Source of the DNA: Planctomycetales bacterium
Lineage (GTDB): Bacteria > Planctomycetota > Planctomycetia > Planctomycetales > Planctomycetaceae
NCBI GenBank assembly: GCA_028285345.1
Contig: JANQPT010000038.1
Location: 157,813 to 221,812, forward strand
Reading direction: 5' to 3'
DNA: 64,000 bases
Positions 55,671-64,000 of the stretch are shown piece after piece. Both the position numbers and the translations under genes were made by a program. How positions within the stretch are numbered: the first letter of the stretch is position 1; every line of letters starts with the position of its first letter. Under the pieces are notes generated by a model, which was not told the DNA's origin, did not search any database, and saw only the letters and a list, made by a program, of their open reading frames with translations.

Positions 55671-55741
55671 GGGGGCGAGCGAAGCGAGCCCTGGTTTCTG
55701 GTTCTGAGGGCGGACTCACTCCGTCCGCAGCCACACTGAAG
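55671..55741. repeat. Palindromic intergenic repeat, copy B
   Basis: The segment GGGGGCGAGCGAAGCGAG, then about 20 bases, then GGGCGGACTCACTCCGTCCG and CAGCCACACTGAA corresponds to copy A at 40531-40611. The arms GCGGAC and GTCCGC form the palindrome. It sits beyond the stop of the small hypothetical gene and of the convergent sigma-54 activator gene. Confidence 0.65.
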
Positions 55742-55775
55742 CTTGATATCCGACAAAGCTGAGAACCCGGAATCC

Positions 55776-58700
55776 TTACGAGATGCGGTACTTCTTCAGT
55801 CGGCTGTAGTAGGTGCTGCGGGGCATGCCCAGCAGCCGAGCGGCGCGGGCCTTGTTTCCGTCGCACTGGGCCAGCGCGTTGCGCAGCCGTTGCTCTTCCG
55901 AAGTCCACTCGGCGGCCGACGTCGCGGCAGCCCTCTGTTCGGAGCGGTCCGGTGCCGGAGAACGTGCCGCCGATTTGGACGCTTGCTGAAACGGGGAGCG
56001 CCGCTCCCCCAACTGCAACTGCGACGGTTGCGGGTGCACAATCTCACGGGGCAAGTCATCAGGCGTAATGACCTCGCCGTCGGCCAACACGACCGCCCGT
56101 TCGATTACATTCTCCAGTTCGCGAATATTCCCCGGCCAAGGATATCGCTTCAGAATCTCGATCGTTTCCGGAGTCAGATCGGAGATCGGCTTCCCCATCC
56201 GCTGTGCTGCCCGGAGCATGAAGTGCATCGTCAGTTCGAAAATGTCTTCGCGGCGTTCTCTGAGCGGCGGCAATGTGATGCTAATCACGTTCAACCGGTA
56301 ATACAGGTCTTCGCGGAAGCGTCCATCCAGGATGAGTTGTTCCAGATCCTGGTGTGTGGCTGTCACGAGTCGGACATCAACATGCACGGTCCGTGTTCCA
56401 CCAACTGGCTCAAACGCCCGCTCCTGCAGGACGCGGAGCAGTTTCACCTGCGTCTCTAGGGAGATGTCTCCGATTTCGTCCAGAAACAGTGTACCGCCAT
56501 TGGCCATTTCAAAACGGCCTTCTTTGTCCCGGTGAGCGCCGGTGAACGAGCCTTTGGTGTGCCCGAACAATTCGCTCTCCAGCAGGCTGGGAGAGAGTGC
56601 CGCGCAGTGAACGCGGACCAACGGTCCGGTCCGGCGGGGACTGTTTTCGTGCAGCGTCTGCGCTAACAGTTCTTTTCCCGTGCCGCTTTCGCCGCGAATC
56701 AGGACGGAGGACTCACTGTGCGAAACCTTGCGAACCGTCTCCAAGACCCGCTGCAGCGCCGGGCTGTCGCCGCGGATCAGCTTGTTCTGAAAGTTCGCGT
56801 CGGTGACCGCCGGAAATTGTCGGCGGCTGCCCATGATTTCCGATTGCAAGATCGAGATCTGTCGCTGCTGTTCAGCCACCCGCTCGATTTTGAGTGATAG
56901 CTCGTTGTTCAGTCGCGTGATTTCGTAGTGCACCTTGGAACTGTGCAACGTCATAATCTGGCCCAGCGCAGCCAGGAACGTCAAATCTTCGGCGGTAAAC
57001 GGCGATCCGTCTCGTTTTGGTCCGAGCAACACAATGCCCGCCAGGTCGCCTTCCATCTCCAAACCGTGTATCAGGTCAACTTCCAGATTGTGCAACACGT
57101 CTTGCACCGGGGATCTCCGATTGCCGGTGCTGAACGTGGCCCGCTGCAGGCTGGGATTCTCCAACAGCGCTGCGGCAATCTCCGGATCGTTCGCCAAATA
57201 CTCCGGCGACGACAACCGCCCCTCGCACGCGATCAATTTGAAATCTTCGTCGCTGGATGACCTCAGATAAAGCGCCGCCTGATTGACCTGCAGCACGTCA
57301 CGGCACGAATCCAACATCTGCCGTCCCAGCGTGGCCGGATCGACGAGGTGCGCAACGGCTTGATTCATTCCTTGCAGGACTTTGTCCAATTGATACTTTT
57401 CTCGATAAAACCGGCGATCGAGGGCTTGTTGGATTCGGTCACGCACCCAGCCCAACAGGATGACTGAAACGAGCACAACCGGCGTCACAGAGATCGCGTG
57501 CTGCAAGAAGTGCTCATTCTGCGACATGCCCAGCAGACTGCACAAAGTGATCGCCAGGCTATAGGTGATTAAGACTCCAAAACTGAACACCAAGTACAAA
57601 ATACCGCGGCTGAAGACCTGGTCCAGTAACATCAGCTTGTAACGGACGATCCCGACGGCATAGGCCAGCATGAACAACAGGCTGGCCACGAACATGGGAA
57701 TCCGGGCGTGCCCAACCGCGAACTCCACGCGATTGGCGTACGCCAAATAGAGGGTGTATCCGACCGGAATCAAGGATGCCGCTGCCGCCCACAGAATCCA
57801 TTTCACCTGGTCGTGCTCGGTGGTGTTGCGCGTCGTGCGATAACTGTCATAGAGAGCCACCAACGTTGCTAGAAAATAGACGCTGGCGACAGTCAAATAT
57901 CCGTAGATGAAAGACTGCACAAACTTCAACGTGTGTCGCTGCTCAACGAGTGTGTACACCTGCGGATGGCTGTGCTGCCAAGCTGCATAGCACAACAGAG
58001 CAACCATACCGGCTGTGGCTATGAGTGGGAGCGTATACAGCACTGCCACCACGGTTCTAGGATGTTTGGCAAACCACGGTTTGCGGTGCGGGAAGACCAA
58101 AAAGAAATGCAGCGTCACGACCGGGACCAGCATGGCACAGACCGCGAACGGCACGTTTAGCCACAGCCGCGCAGAGATGACCCACCAGTGATATCCTCCC
58201 ACAAAGGCCGGCACGGTTACGATGCACATTGCAAAGAACATCCGCGCCGATGAATCGAGCGGGCGCTTCCAATACGCCATCGCCCCCACGAGAAAGATGC
58301 CCAGGTGCAGAACGAACCAAACGAGCGATAAGCTGAGGGCGCCCAACGGAAGCGAGTGCTCTTTCAGGGAGGAGGTCACGACAGTTGAGTCTTGAGAATC
58401 GCTGCCAATGCGAAGGTACTTCACCTGAATCCAGCGTGGATTGGGGCCATCTTCCTCGATCTCCACGATGGGGAAGTCCCATTCTTCGGCATCGCCCCCT
58501 TCGCGAAGGATCGCTCCTGGTTCGGTCGGAGTTGTACTCAGGGCAGCCATCGCCTGAGTAAAGTCTGTGAAACTCCCGATCGGCTTTTTCGCAATACTTA
58601 GGAGGGTATCTCCTTCGCGTGGACGTACGCCGTTCGTTTCGACGTTGATCAGCCGATCGATCCGAATTCCAGCAAGCTCTGTTTCCTCATCAACAGTCTC

Positions 58701-58859
58701 GACAGTGCCGTCATTCGCGCTGGTCAACAGGCACCGCAAACCGATGTCACGGCTCTTGGCAACGAACCCGAGGACAACGATGGAGTAGACCAAAACAGCA
58801 ACACCGGCGGTTGCCAGTGGCCATTTTCTGACAGGTTTTACAGATTCTAACTCGACCAT
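55776..58859 (-). CDS. Membrane-anchored sigma-54-dependent transcriptional activator (PDZ-7TM-GAF-AAA+-Fis)
   Basis: The protein of about 1027 residues starts with a membrane span (LATAGVAVLVYSIVVLGF). A PDZ-like region follows (about 60-125, with GDTLLSIAKKPIGSFTDFTQ), then about seven further spans (170-460), a GAF domain (about 490-640), a short coiled coil and an AAA+ sigma-54 activator domain. That domain has Walker A GESGTGKE (723-730), the sigma-54-contacting loop as GSFTGA (770-775; GAFTGA in most members), Walker B GGTLFLDEIGD, and PWPGNIRELENVIERA. A Fis-type helix-turn-helix (GNKARAARLLGMPRSTYYSR) ends it. It presumably senses an envelope signal through PDZ/7TM/GAF and activates sigma-54 promoters while bound to the membrane. 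A TTG at 58961 would lengthen it by 34 residues. Confidence 0.88.
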   Translation of the reverse strand: MVELESVKPVRKWPLATAGVAVLVYSIVVLGFVAKSRDIGLRCLLTSANDGTVETVDEETELAGIRIDRLINVETNGVRPREGDTLLSIAKKPIGSFTDFTQAMAALSTTPTEPGAILREGGDAEEWDFPIVEIEEDGPNPRWIQVKYLRIGSDSQDSTVVTSSLKEHSLPLGALSLSLVWFVLHLGIFLVGAMAYWKRPLDSSARMFFAMCIVTVPAFVGGYHWWVISARLWLNVPFAVCAMLVPVVTLHFFLVFPHRKPWFAKHPRTVVAVLYTLPLIATAGMVALLCYAAWQHSHPQVYTLVEQRHTLKFVQSFIYGYLTVASVYFLATLVALYDSYRTTRNTTEHDQVKWILWAAAASLIPVGYTLYLAYANRVEFAVGHARIPMFVASLLFMLAYAVGIVRYKLMLLDQVFSRGILYLVFSFGVLITYSLAITLCSLLGMSQNEHFLQHAISVTPVVLVSVILLGWVRDRIQQALDRRFYREKYQLDKVLQGMNQAVAHLVDPATLGRQMLDSCRDVLQVNQAALYLRSSSDEDFKLIACEGRLSSPEYLANDPEIAAALLENPSLQRATFSTGNRRSPVQDVLHNLEVDLIHGLEMEGDLAGIVLLGPKRDGSPFTAEDLTFLAALGQIMTLHSSKVHYEITRLNNELSLKIERVAEQQRQISILQSEIMGSRRQFPAVTDANFQNKLIRGDSPALQRVLETVRKVSHSESSVLIRGESGTGKELLAQTLHENSPRRTGPLVRVHCAALSPSLLESELFGHTKGSFTGAHRDKEGRFEMANGGTLFLDEIGDISLETQVKLLRVLQERAFEPVGGTRTVHVDVRLVTATHQDLEQLILDGRFREDLYYRLNVISITLPPLRERREDIFELTMHFMLRAAQRMGKPISDLTPETIEILKRYPWPGNIRELENVIERAVVLADGEVITPDDLPREIVHPQPSQLQLGERRSPFQQASKSAARSPAPDRSEQRAAATSAAEWTSEEQRLRNALAQCDGNKARAARLLGMPRSTYYSRLKKYRIS

Positions 58860-59110
58860 AGCGCCCAACCATGCGCCGAAGAGCGCCGAAAACGAAGGGT
58901 CAGAATGGCGGATCTCGGCGCCGAAAGCAGCGCCGACACACTCGACATCTAGACTAACCAATCGTCATCCAAGAATCAAACAACATCCGCGTGTTGCTGG
59001 CGAATCGACGTAACAAGCATTAAATAAAGAAGTTGAAACATGATTGCTCACTTATGTGAAAAGCGGATTGCAGTGGCCTTTTCACGAAAACTGCTCTTCG
59101 GCGCTTGTGT

Positions 59111-59126
59111 CGGCACGGCAATTGCA
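59111..59126 (+). promoter_or_regulatory. Predicted sigma-54 (-24/-12) promoter
   Basis: The sequence CGGCACGGCAATTGCA matches the sigma-54 consensus TGGCACG-N4-TTGCA except at the first base, with exactly ten bases between the -24 GG and the -12 GC. It fires rightwards, away from the divergently oriented sigma-54 activator, into a structured non-coding stretch. Confidence 0.6.
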
Positions 59127-59135
59127 TCATTAGAG

Positions 59136-59274
59136 ATCCAGTAACAAGAATAGTTAGCGGCTCTTACGCCGCTCTGGATACCCAGCCTAGCCCCTTGAGA
59201 AAGCGTGGAACACGGACAAGACTTGGTTTGCCTAGGGTCCCCTAAATCGCAACCCGACCCACACAGCGATTTAG
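59136..59274 (+). ncRNA. Candidate structured RNA downstream of the sigma-54 promoter
   Basis: From the predicted transcription start (about 59137) the RNA could form a stem ATCCAG/CTGGAT enclosing GCGGC/GCCGC (59157-59172), and further on a perfect 9-bp stem CTAAATCGC/GCGATTTAG with a 15-base loop (59242-59274). No reading frame of normal size occurs. A small regulatory RNA is inferred from structure and promoter only; its 3' end is not defined. Confidence 0.3.
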
Positions 59275-59366
59275 CCTAACGCCTGAGAATACTCAACCAA
59301 GTTTTCGGCCGACCGCTTTCCAGGGGCTTTCTTTATGCGCTGCACGTTGTGCGCCTTGCGCGTCGG

Positions 59367-59774
59367 CTACAACTCCGCACTGTAAGTCGCCCGCGACTTT
59401 GGGGTTTCCCACAGCGTGACCTCGCTCACCGGCAGTTTTTGCGACGCGGCAAAGTCGAAAATCAGTTTGGCGATGTTTTCAGCCGTCGGGTTGTGTGGGA
59501 CTACGTGCACTGGCTCATTGAGTTGCCGCAGCATGGGGAGCGCCGGATCGTCCTCGTGCAAGATCATCCGGTGATCTAATTCCACATCGATCCAGGTGCT
59601 AATCGTCTTTTTGATGTCGGTAAAGTCAACCAGCATGCCGCGGTGATCCAGTTCCTCCGCCTCAAGAGAAATCTGGACCCGGCCGTTGTGCCCATGGAGA
59701 TTTCGGCACTTGCCTTCGTAATTCAGCAGGCGGTGGCCGTAACAGAAATCAATCTGCTGTGTGATGCGGTACAT
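59367..59774 (-). CDS. queD: 6-carboxy-5,6,7,8-tetrahydropterin synthase
   Basis: The 135-residue protein matches QueD/PTPS (EC 4.1.2.50), which converts dihydroneopterin triphosphate to 6-carboxytetrahydropterin in the 7-deazaguanine (preQ0/queuosine) pathway. Zinc ligands His14, His27 and His29 and the catalytic Cys23 are visible in YGHRLLNYEGKCRNLHGH; DFTDIKK and LDHRMILHEDD follow. Although it could be a plain 6-pyruvoyl-THP synthase, its location beside queC and queE fixes the role. ATG 59774 has AAGG about eleven bases upstream; a GTG at 59807 would add eleven residues. Confidence 0.88.
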   Translation of the reverse strand: MYRITQQIDFCYGHRLLNYEGKCRNLHGHNGRVQISLEAEELDHRGMLVDFTDIKKTISTWIDVELDHRMILHEDDPALPMLRQLNEPVHVVPHNPTAENIAKLIFDFAASQKLPVSEVTLWETPKSRATYSAEL

Positions 59775-59990
59775 GTCTGACAGAACCTTGGGAAAATCTT
59801 GTCTCACTGATTTACGGCGTGCAATTAGAATGCGCCCCTCATTCTAGACTTTTTCCGTCGATTGAACACCGTGTGCCGATAATCACTCGTACTGGCGACG
59901 GCCGCGTCTTCTGCTAAACTCGCGGTTGTGTGACACCGAGTGGTTTGGGTCGGAATTTCAATGTGATCTGTTGCGAGTGCGTGTGGCCTG

Positions 59991-60695
59991 ATGTCGAGTG
60001 CCGGCAAATCTGCAGTGATTCTCGTGAGCGGAGGATTGGACTCTGCGACCGTATTGGCCATCGCTCGGGATGCGGGGTTCACTCTGTATGCCCTGTCGAT
60101 CAATTACGGTCAGCGGCACGTATGGGAGTTGAACGCTGCCAAGCGGGTCAGCGAGGCCGCGGGTGTCACCAGGCACCTGATCTTGCCGCTCGATCTCAGG
60201 GCGATCGGAGGCTCAGCTCTCACCTCCGAGACGCCCGTTCCCAAACATGCGTCCGCCGATCAGATCGAGGAGGGCATCCCTGTCACGTACGTCCCTGCGC
60301 GCAATACGTTGTTTTTGTCGTTGGCATTGGGGTGGGCGGAGACGCTTGGGGCGTTTGATATCTTTTTGGGAGTTAACGCGGTCGACTACAGCGGTTATCC
60401 CGACTGCCGGCCGGAATTTATCGATGCGTTCCAAAACTTGGCTCAGCTGGCGACCAAAGCGGGAGTCGAGGGCCGCGGTGAGTGGCGAATTCATACGCCG
60501 TTGATCGACTTAACGAAGGCCGAAATCATCCGACGGGGCACTGAACTCGGCGTTGACTACAGTCTAACGTGCAGCTGCTACGATCCCGATTCCAACGGGA
60601 TTCCCTGCGGAGCCTGCGATTCCTGTTTGCTGCGGAAGAAGGGCTTTCATGACGCGGGTCTCGCCGATCCGCTCCGCTATGCCAAGCAGGCTTGA
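59991..60695 (+). CDS. queC: 7-cyano-7-deazaguanine synthase
   Basis: The 234-residue protein is QueC (EC 6.3.4.20), which converts 7-carboxy-7-deazaguanine, ammonia and ATP into preQ0. It has the PP-loop SGGLDS (13-18), the conserved [13 protein letters not shown] and [15 protein letters not shown] segments, and a C-terminal zinc site ([19 protein letters not shown]). It is divergent from queD with 216 bases between them. Its stop overlaps the TTG start of queE by four bases, indicating coupled translation. Confidence 0.95.
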   Translation: MSSAGKSAVILVSGGLDSATVLAIARDAGFTLYALSINYGQRHVWELNAAKRVSEAAGVTRHLILPLDLRAIGGSALTSETPVPKHASADQIEEGIPVTYVPARNTLFLSLALGWAETLGAFDIFLGVNAVDYSGYPDCRPEFIDAFQNLAQLATKAGVEGRGEWRIHTPLIDLTKAEIIRRGTELGVDYSLTCSCYDPDSNGIPCGACDSCLLRKKGFHDAGLADPLRYAKQA

Positions 60696-61468
60696 TCCGC
60701 CCCACTCAGACAGGGAAAATCGAACTGTTTAGCGACGCCGATGACCGGCGGCCGCTTCGTGAAGTTGTTCGTGGATCAACCGTGCAAATTGCCGAGGTCT
60801 TCCAATCCGTGCAGGGTGAAGGGCGCCATCTTGGCGTGCCCTCGGTCTTCGTACGGACGTCCGGCTGCAATCTGCGATGTTCCTTTTGTGACACTCCTTA
60901 TACGTCCTGGAACCCGGAAGGCCGTGAGCAATCGTGGCAGCAGGTGCTGGAGGAAGTCGAGCCGTACCAGTGCGAGCACGTGGTGATTACCGGCGGAGAA
61001 CCGATGCTGCAGGGTGAGATCGTACCCTTGTCAAACGCGCTTCGCGACCGCGGAAAATACATCACTGTCGAAACGGCCGGGACTGTCGATCTGCCGATGC
61101 AAGCGGATTTGATGTCCATCAGTCCTAAGTTGAGCAATTCCACGCCGCCAAAACAACAAGCCGGCGCTTGGTCGGAGCGGCACGAGCACGACCGACATCG
61201 GCCTGACGTGGTTCGCCGGTTGCTGCGGGATTACGACTATCAGCTGAAATTCGTGATCGACAGGCCGGCCGATCTTGATGAGGTCGACGCTTATCTCAAG
61301 GAGCTACCGGAAGCGTCTCCGGACAAGACATGGTTGATGCCGCAAGCGGTAACGGCCCAGGCGCTGGCGGAGAAGTCGCCGTGGATCGTCACCGCCGCAA
61401 CCGAGCGGGGGTTTCGGTTCACGTCACGGTTGCACATCGAACTGTACGGAAACGTCCGCGGAAAATAG
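60692..61468 (+). CDS. queE: 7-carboxy-7-deazaguanine synthase
   Basis: The 258-residue radical SAM enzyme is QueE (EC 4.3.99.3), which rearranges 6-carboxytetrahydropterin to 7-carboxy-7-deazaguanine with an iron-sulfur cluster and SAM. The cluster motif is Cys59-x3-Cys63-x2-Cys66 ([17 protein letters not shown]), followed by [10 protein letters not shown] near residue 98. [10 protein letters not shown] at about 35-44 is typical of QueE. It starts at TTG overlapping the queC stop. Together with queD and queC it completes preQ0 synthesis; QueF and tRNA-guanine transglycosylase are not in the window. Confidence 0.93.
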   Translation: MIRPTQTGKIELFSDADDRRPLREVVRGSTVQIAEVFQSVQGEGRHLGVPSVFVRTSGCNLRCSFCDTPYTSWNPEGREQSWQQVLEEVEPYQCEHVVITGGEPMLQGEIVPLSNALRDRGKYITVETAGTVDLPMQADLMSISPKLSNSTPPKQQAGAWSERHEHDRHRPDVVRRLLRDYDYQLKFVIDRPADLDEVDAYLKELPEASPDKTWLMPQAVTAQALAEKSPWIVTAATERGFRFTSRLHIELYGNVRGK

Positions 61469-61522
61469 CGCCTCGCCGCGGCTCAATGAGCGATTCCGCC
61501 GTCCGGTTTATTGTTAGGCCTG

Positions 61523-61560
61523 AGGCTGTAGAGGACTTCCAGCGGCCACCCCTACAGCCT
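61523..61560. repeat. Inverted repeat AGGCTGTAG/CTACAGCCT
   Basis: A perfect 9-bp inverted repeat with a 20-base spacer lies between queE and the convergent ABM gene. No T-run follows, so terminator function is unclear. Confidence 0.35.
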
Positions 61561-61616
61561 ACCGCCTCAATCCTCACGCCTCGGTTCAGCGCCCAGCGGC
61601 TGATACACCATCGGTC

Positions 61617-61901
61617 CTAATGGCGGTAAACCTTGTGCACCGGGCGGCCGGAGAGGATTTGCTCTTTGCCCCAGTCAGTGACTTGACGGAAAGCGTCGCT
61701 GTGGATGAAGTCGGTGAATGCCTTTTCTTCCGACCATTCACTGGTGATCAGGTAGGAGGCACCATCGCTCACATCTTTCCAGAGCGTGGAACTGCTGTGC
61801 CCTTCGGCCGCGTTGAGCGCGTCGACGACGGCGGCAAATTTGTCCTCGAAGTCCTGCTCTTTGCCTGGAATGACGTGGTAGTTCATGCCGACGGTAATCA
61901 T
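61617..61901 (-). CDS. Antibiotic biosynthesis monooxygenase (ABM) domain protein
   Basis: The 94-residue protein has the dimeric alpha-beta barrel ABM fold signature: MNYHVIPGKEQDFEDKFAAV at the start, then YLITSEWSEEKAFTDFIHS and the final helix. Members act as small monooxygenases or heme/quinol-modifying proteins; no specific substrate is apparent. ATG 61901 has CGGAGAAA about ten bases upstream; the frame to 61973 is not used. It stands alone, convergent with queE. Confidence 0.8.
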   Translation of the reverse strand: MITVGMNYHVIPGKEQDFEDKFAAVVDALNAAEGHSSSTLWKDVSDGASYLITSEWSEEKAFTDFIHSDAFRQVTDWGKEQILSGRPVHKVYRH

Positions 61902-62206
61902 TCGCTGTTTCTCCGTGGGAATAGTGCGTGGAATCCCCAGGTGATTTCGCGACTTCGAATGCTCACTTGGCACTTCGAACCGCTCACTATTGGCGGGGGT
62001 TCCGGGATGTTTTCGCTACTTGAAGTTGGCGAGGATAGCTGGTTTCGGCCCGGAATTGAACGGCAGTAGACCATTTCTCTCATCGGCTGCCGATGAGATA
62101 ATTGCCGATTGCGAAGCGCGTGCATCCAGCACAACTCCCCGAATCGACGGATTTGTCTAACAGAACTTGGCGATCCGGACGAGTTTGGCGCGTCGCGTGC
62201 GCCGCG
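61902..62206. other. Intergenic region with short hairpin
   Basis: The 305-bp gap lies upstream of the ABM gene and downstream of the ABC permease. It contains TCTCATCGG-ctg-CCGATGAGA (62078-62098), a 9-bp stem without a following T-run. Nothing else was recognised. Confidence 0.4.
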
Positions 62207-63586
62207 CTACGCTCGGCGGATAGCGTCCATGGGGGTCATTCGGGCTGCGAGATACGCGGGATACAGGCCGCCGACCATTCCCAGCAGCATGCTAAACGCA
62301 ACGCTGAACGCCAGTAGTCCCGGACCGGCGTACAGGTAGACCCGATCGGACCAGTAGTGGTTGATCAATTGGGCCGCACCCCAGCCGGCGGCTGCGCCCA
62401 GGACTCCGCCCGCCAGGCCCAGGATTGCGCTTTCCAAACCGATCAGTACCAGGATGTCGCGCCGCGACCATCCGTTCGCTTTGAGGATGCCGAATTCGAT
62501 CGAGCGTTCGGTCACACTCATTAGCATTGTGTTCAAGATGCTCACCACGGCAATCACGATGCCGATGCCGGTCATCACGAGCAAGAAGATATCAAGATCC
62601 GCGCTAAACTTCTCGAAGTCCTCCGCCCAGTCCGCCACACTGCTGATCTCCAACGGTAACTCATCCGCCTGATTACCAGCGACGGGTTGGCCGGCGTCAT
62701 TCTGGCCGGGCGATTCCGGTCGATCACCGGGTTTCGGTTGCTCCGTAGGCGATTGTGGCGGCGGCGTGAGCAGCGGCGATAGGATCACTTTCAAGAGATC
62801 GGGCAATTGCGGCGTGTCAGCTGTCGCCGACGTACCAACCGCCATGTCCATCAAATCGCTCGTCGAGACGGGATCCAACTTGCGGCCTCGAAATCGATCT
62901 TGCACCGCGGCGATCACCTCGTCACTTCGGGCTTCATCGACGAGTTCCACGTAGAAGGCGGAAACGGTATCCGCTCCGGTGCGGCACATCCGGCGGGCTT
63001 GGTCGATGTCGATGAGGATTGTGACGTCCAAGAACAGCGAATTGCAGTTATAGATTCCTACGATCGTCAGCGAGTTCCCGTCGACCCTCAGCGTCTCTCC
63101 GACACCTTTGTTAAACTCGTCCGCAATCCGGCGGCTGACGACGACATTCAGTGTTCCGTGATCGTCGGCATCCAAGAAACGCCCGTCAACCAGCGCGTCA
63201 CGGTAGACCGCTTTTCTCAGTTTGCCGCGAGTGGTGACATCGGTCCCGAACAGAAACCGCGGCGGGCTGAAGACTTGCTTGCCTTCGATCATCTGCACGC
63301 GGCTCCAGACCTCGGCATTCACGATCGAGACGCCGTCGACTTCGGCAATTTCTTCGCCCCACGTTGTAGGGAGCTTGGAGAACAGCGGGATCGGCGCGCC
63401 GGGCTGCACGACGAGCAGGCCCGGAATGCGGTCGAAGGTGTCTTCAACCATCCGGTCCAATCCATTGGCAACCGAGAATAGGCCCACCATTGCCATGATC
63501 GCCACGGTCAGTCCGATGAGCGACAACGTCGTCCGCAGCGGACGCGTCAGCAGGTTCCGAACGGCGAATTGCAGCAGCGGCTTCAT
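62207..63586 (-). CDS. MacB/FtsX-type ABC transporter permease
   Basis: The 459-residue membrane protein has an N-terminal span (TTLSLIGLTVAIMAMVGLFS), a large periplasmic MacB-PCD-like domain (about 50-240), a Pro/Gln/Asp-rich insert (about 275-310), and three C-terminal spans with the FtsX core (GIVIAVVSILNTMLMSVTER, EFGILKANGWSRRDI, GMVGGLYPAYLAARMTPMDA). Such permeases transmit mechanical energy to the periplasm for lipoprotein or drug export. The ATPase partner is not in the window and may lie beyond its right edge or elsewhere. The ribosome site before ATG 63586 is weak. Confidence 0.88.
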   Translation of the reverse strand: MKPLLQFAVRNLLTRPLRTTLSLIGLTVAIMAMVGLFSVANGLDRMVEDTFDRIPGLLVVQPGAPIPLFSKLPTTWGEEIAEVDGVSIVNAEVWSRVQMIEGKQVFSPPRFLFGTDVTTRGKLRKAVYRDALVDGRFLDADDHGTLNVVVSRRIADEFNKGVGETLRVDGNSLTIVGIYNCNSLFLDVTILIDIDQARRMCRTGADTVSAFYVELVDEARSDEVIAAVQDRFRGRKLDPVSTSDLMDMAVGTSATADTPQLPDLLKVILSPLLTPPPQSPTEQPKPGDRPESPGQNDAGQPVAGNQADELPLEISSVADWAEDFEKFSADLDIFLLVMTGIGIVIAVVSILNTMLMSVTERSIEFGILKANGWSRRDILVLIGLESAILGLAGGVLGAAAGWGAAQLINHYWSDRVYLYAGPGLLAFSVAFSMLLGMVGGLYPAYLAARMTPMDAIRRA

Positions 63587-64000
63587 GGTCGGTGTTCGTA
63601 GGATTCAGGCAATCTGTGTTGGGTCAGCCGTATCGGAAGTCGCAAATCGTGGATTCGCTCCGCGACCCGCACAATCGTATGACGCCGAAGTGCGAGGGAC
63701 TACCGACTGGCAGGAACGAGGGAGCCGCAGATTTATTCAAATCGGGCTCCCGGACCCGCAAAACCTGGAATCCGTGCCGGCGACGCGGCTCGACGGCTCA
63801 GGGTGTGCGCGACGCAACATGCTTGTGGAAAAAGAGTTGTGGCTTGCCTGGTGCCGAGGGCAAAGTTTTCGTGGATTCTTCCGAATTTTGCTGCCCCATT
63901 CTGGCTCATCGTGCCCGCAACTCGGCATTTCTTGGTAGAGCGGTAACAAATCGCTCGGTCTTACGCCAAGCCAAACATCACTAATACCCACTCAACTTCA
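63587..64000. other. Right-end region, no gene supported
   Basis: The last 414 bases show only short frames (for example 63592-63984 plus and 63737-63991 minus) with no ribosome sites or domain patterns. This presumably holds upstream sequence of the permease and perhaps of a gene beyond the window. Confidence 0.4.

Larger units (their letters stand above)
58860..59366. other. Intergenic region upstream of the sigma-54 activator
   Basis: The region between the activator start and the queD 3' end contains a -24/-12 promoter on the plus strand (59111-59126), an elaborate stem-loop (about 59136-59178) and a second perfect inverted repeat (59242-59274). No ORF of normal size exists on the plus strand here; a 16-codon frame at 59335 has little support. 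Confidence 0.5.

Noticed and set aside
59335..59385. 16-codon frame downstream of the sigma-54 promoter
   Set aside because: It is too short to judge, it overlaps the queD end on the other strand, and nothing shows it is translated.
59808..59990. Possible preQ1 riboswitch upstream of queC
   Set aside because: No preQ1-I or preQ1-II like pseudoknot pattern was recognised; only a weak TAGAATG/CATTCTA stem is present.
63592..63984. Right-edge plus-strand frame of 130 codons
   Set aside because: It is out of phase with any recognisable domain, has no ribosome site and overlaps another unsupported frame.

Overview
The window looks like chromosomal DNA of a planctomycete, probably order Planctomycetales. 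This is inferred from gene content: two Tat-exported DUF1501 proteins, a Tat-exported Gfo/Idh/MocA oxidoreductase, very large multidomain envelope proteins, M56/BlaI regulation, paired ExbD-type proteins and core pathway genes scattered as singletons. No rRNA, tRNA, insertion sequence, integrase or CRISPR array was recognised. Genes lie on both strands in short operons.

Layout. 0-5 kb: end of a ferritin-like gene, a DUF1501 gene, a small membrane protein, an MT-A70 DNA methyltransferase and a cysteine-rich secreted repeat protein with its own terminator. 5.7-15.5 kb: a Gfo/Idh/MocA oxidoreductase, 5-formyltetrahydrofolate cyclo-ligase, a UbiD-family decarboxylase, a giant membrane/TPR protein, ATP sulfurylase with a clear terminator and a TIM-barrel sugar isomerase-like protein. 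15.7-28.4 kb: eight co-directional genes forming a Tol/Ton-like envelope module: a secreted cyclase-fold/HEAT protein, a single-span linker protein, ExbB/TolQ, ExbD/TolR, a zinc-ribbon ExbD, an FHA-transmembrane-PQQ propeller protein, an oligopeptide-binding-like protein and a secreted protein of unknown fold. This is the strongest candidate for an undescribed system. 28.4-35.6 kb, minus strand: UbiB-like kinase, winged-helix AAA ATPase, arginyl-tRNA synthetase and a second DUF1501 protein.

35.8-47 kb: a small membrane protein, a PAAR-M91 metalloprotease toxin candidate with a possible immunity partner, a propeller lipoprotein, a PiT phosphate transporter (minus strand), HisF, PilT, a membrane-anchored PilB/GspE ATPase and a CvpA-like protein. 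47-50 kb: alpha-carbonic anhydrase and an MHS-type MFS transporter, both minus strand. 49.9-55.6 kb: a BlaI repressor with a visible operator, an M56 sensor protease carrying about 1000 residues of Ig-like repeats, and a small unknown protein. 55.8-59 kb: a membrane-embedded sigma-54 activator with PDZ, GAF, AAA+ and Fis domains; a textbook -24/-12 promoter lies upstream and points away from it. 59.4-61.5 kb: queD, queC and queE for 7-deazaguanine synthesis. The window ends with an ABM-family protein and a MacB/FtsX-type permease.

Several intergenic palindromes recur, including a 17-nt hairpin directly after two unrelated stop codons and a roughly 70-bp element present twice. Starts were chosen from Shine-Dalgarno spacing and domain limits, so many differ from the longest open frame. 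No database search or structure prediction was run; family assignments rest on motif recognition.
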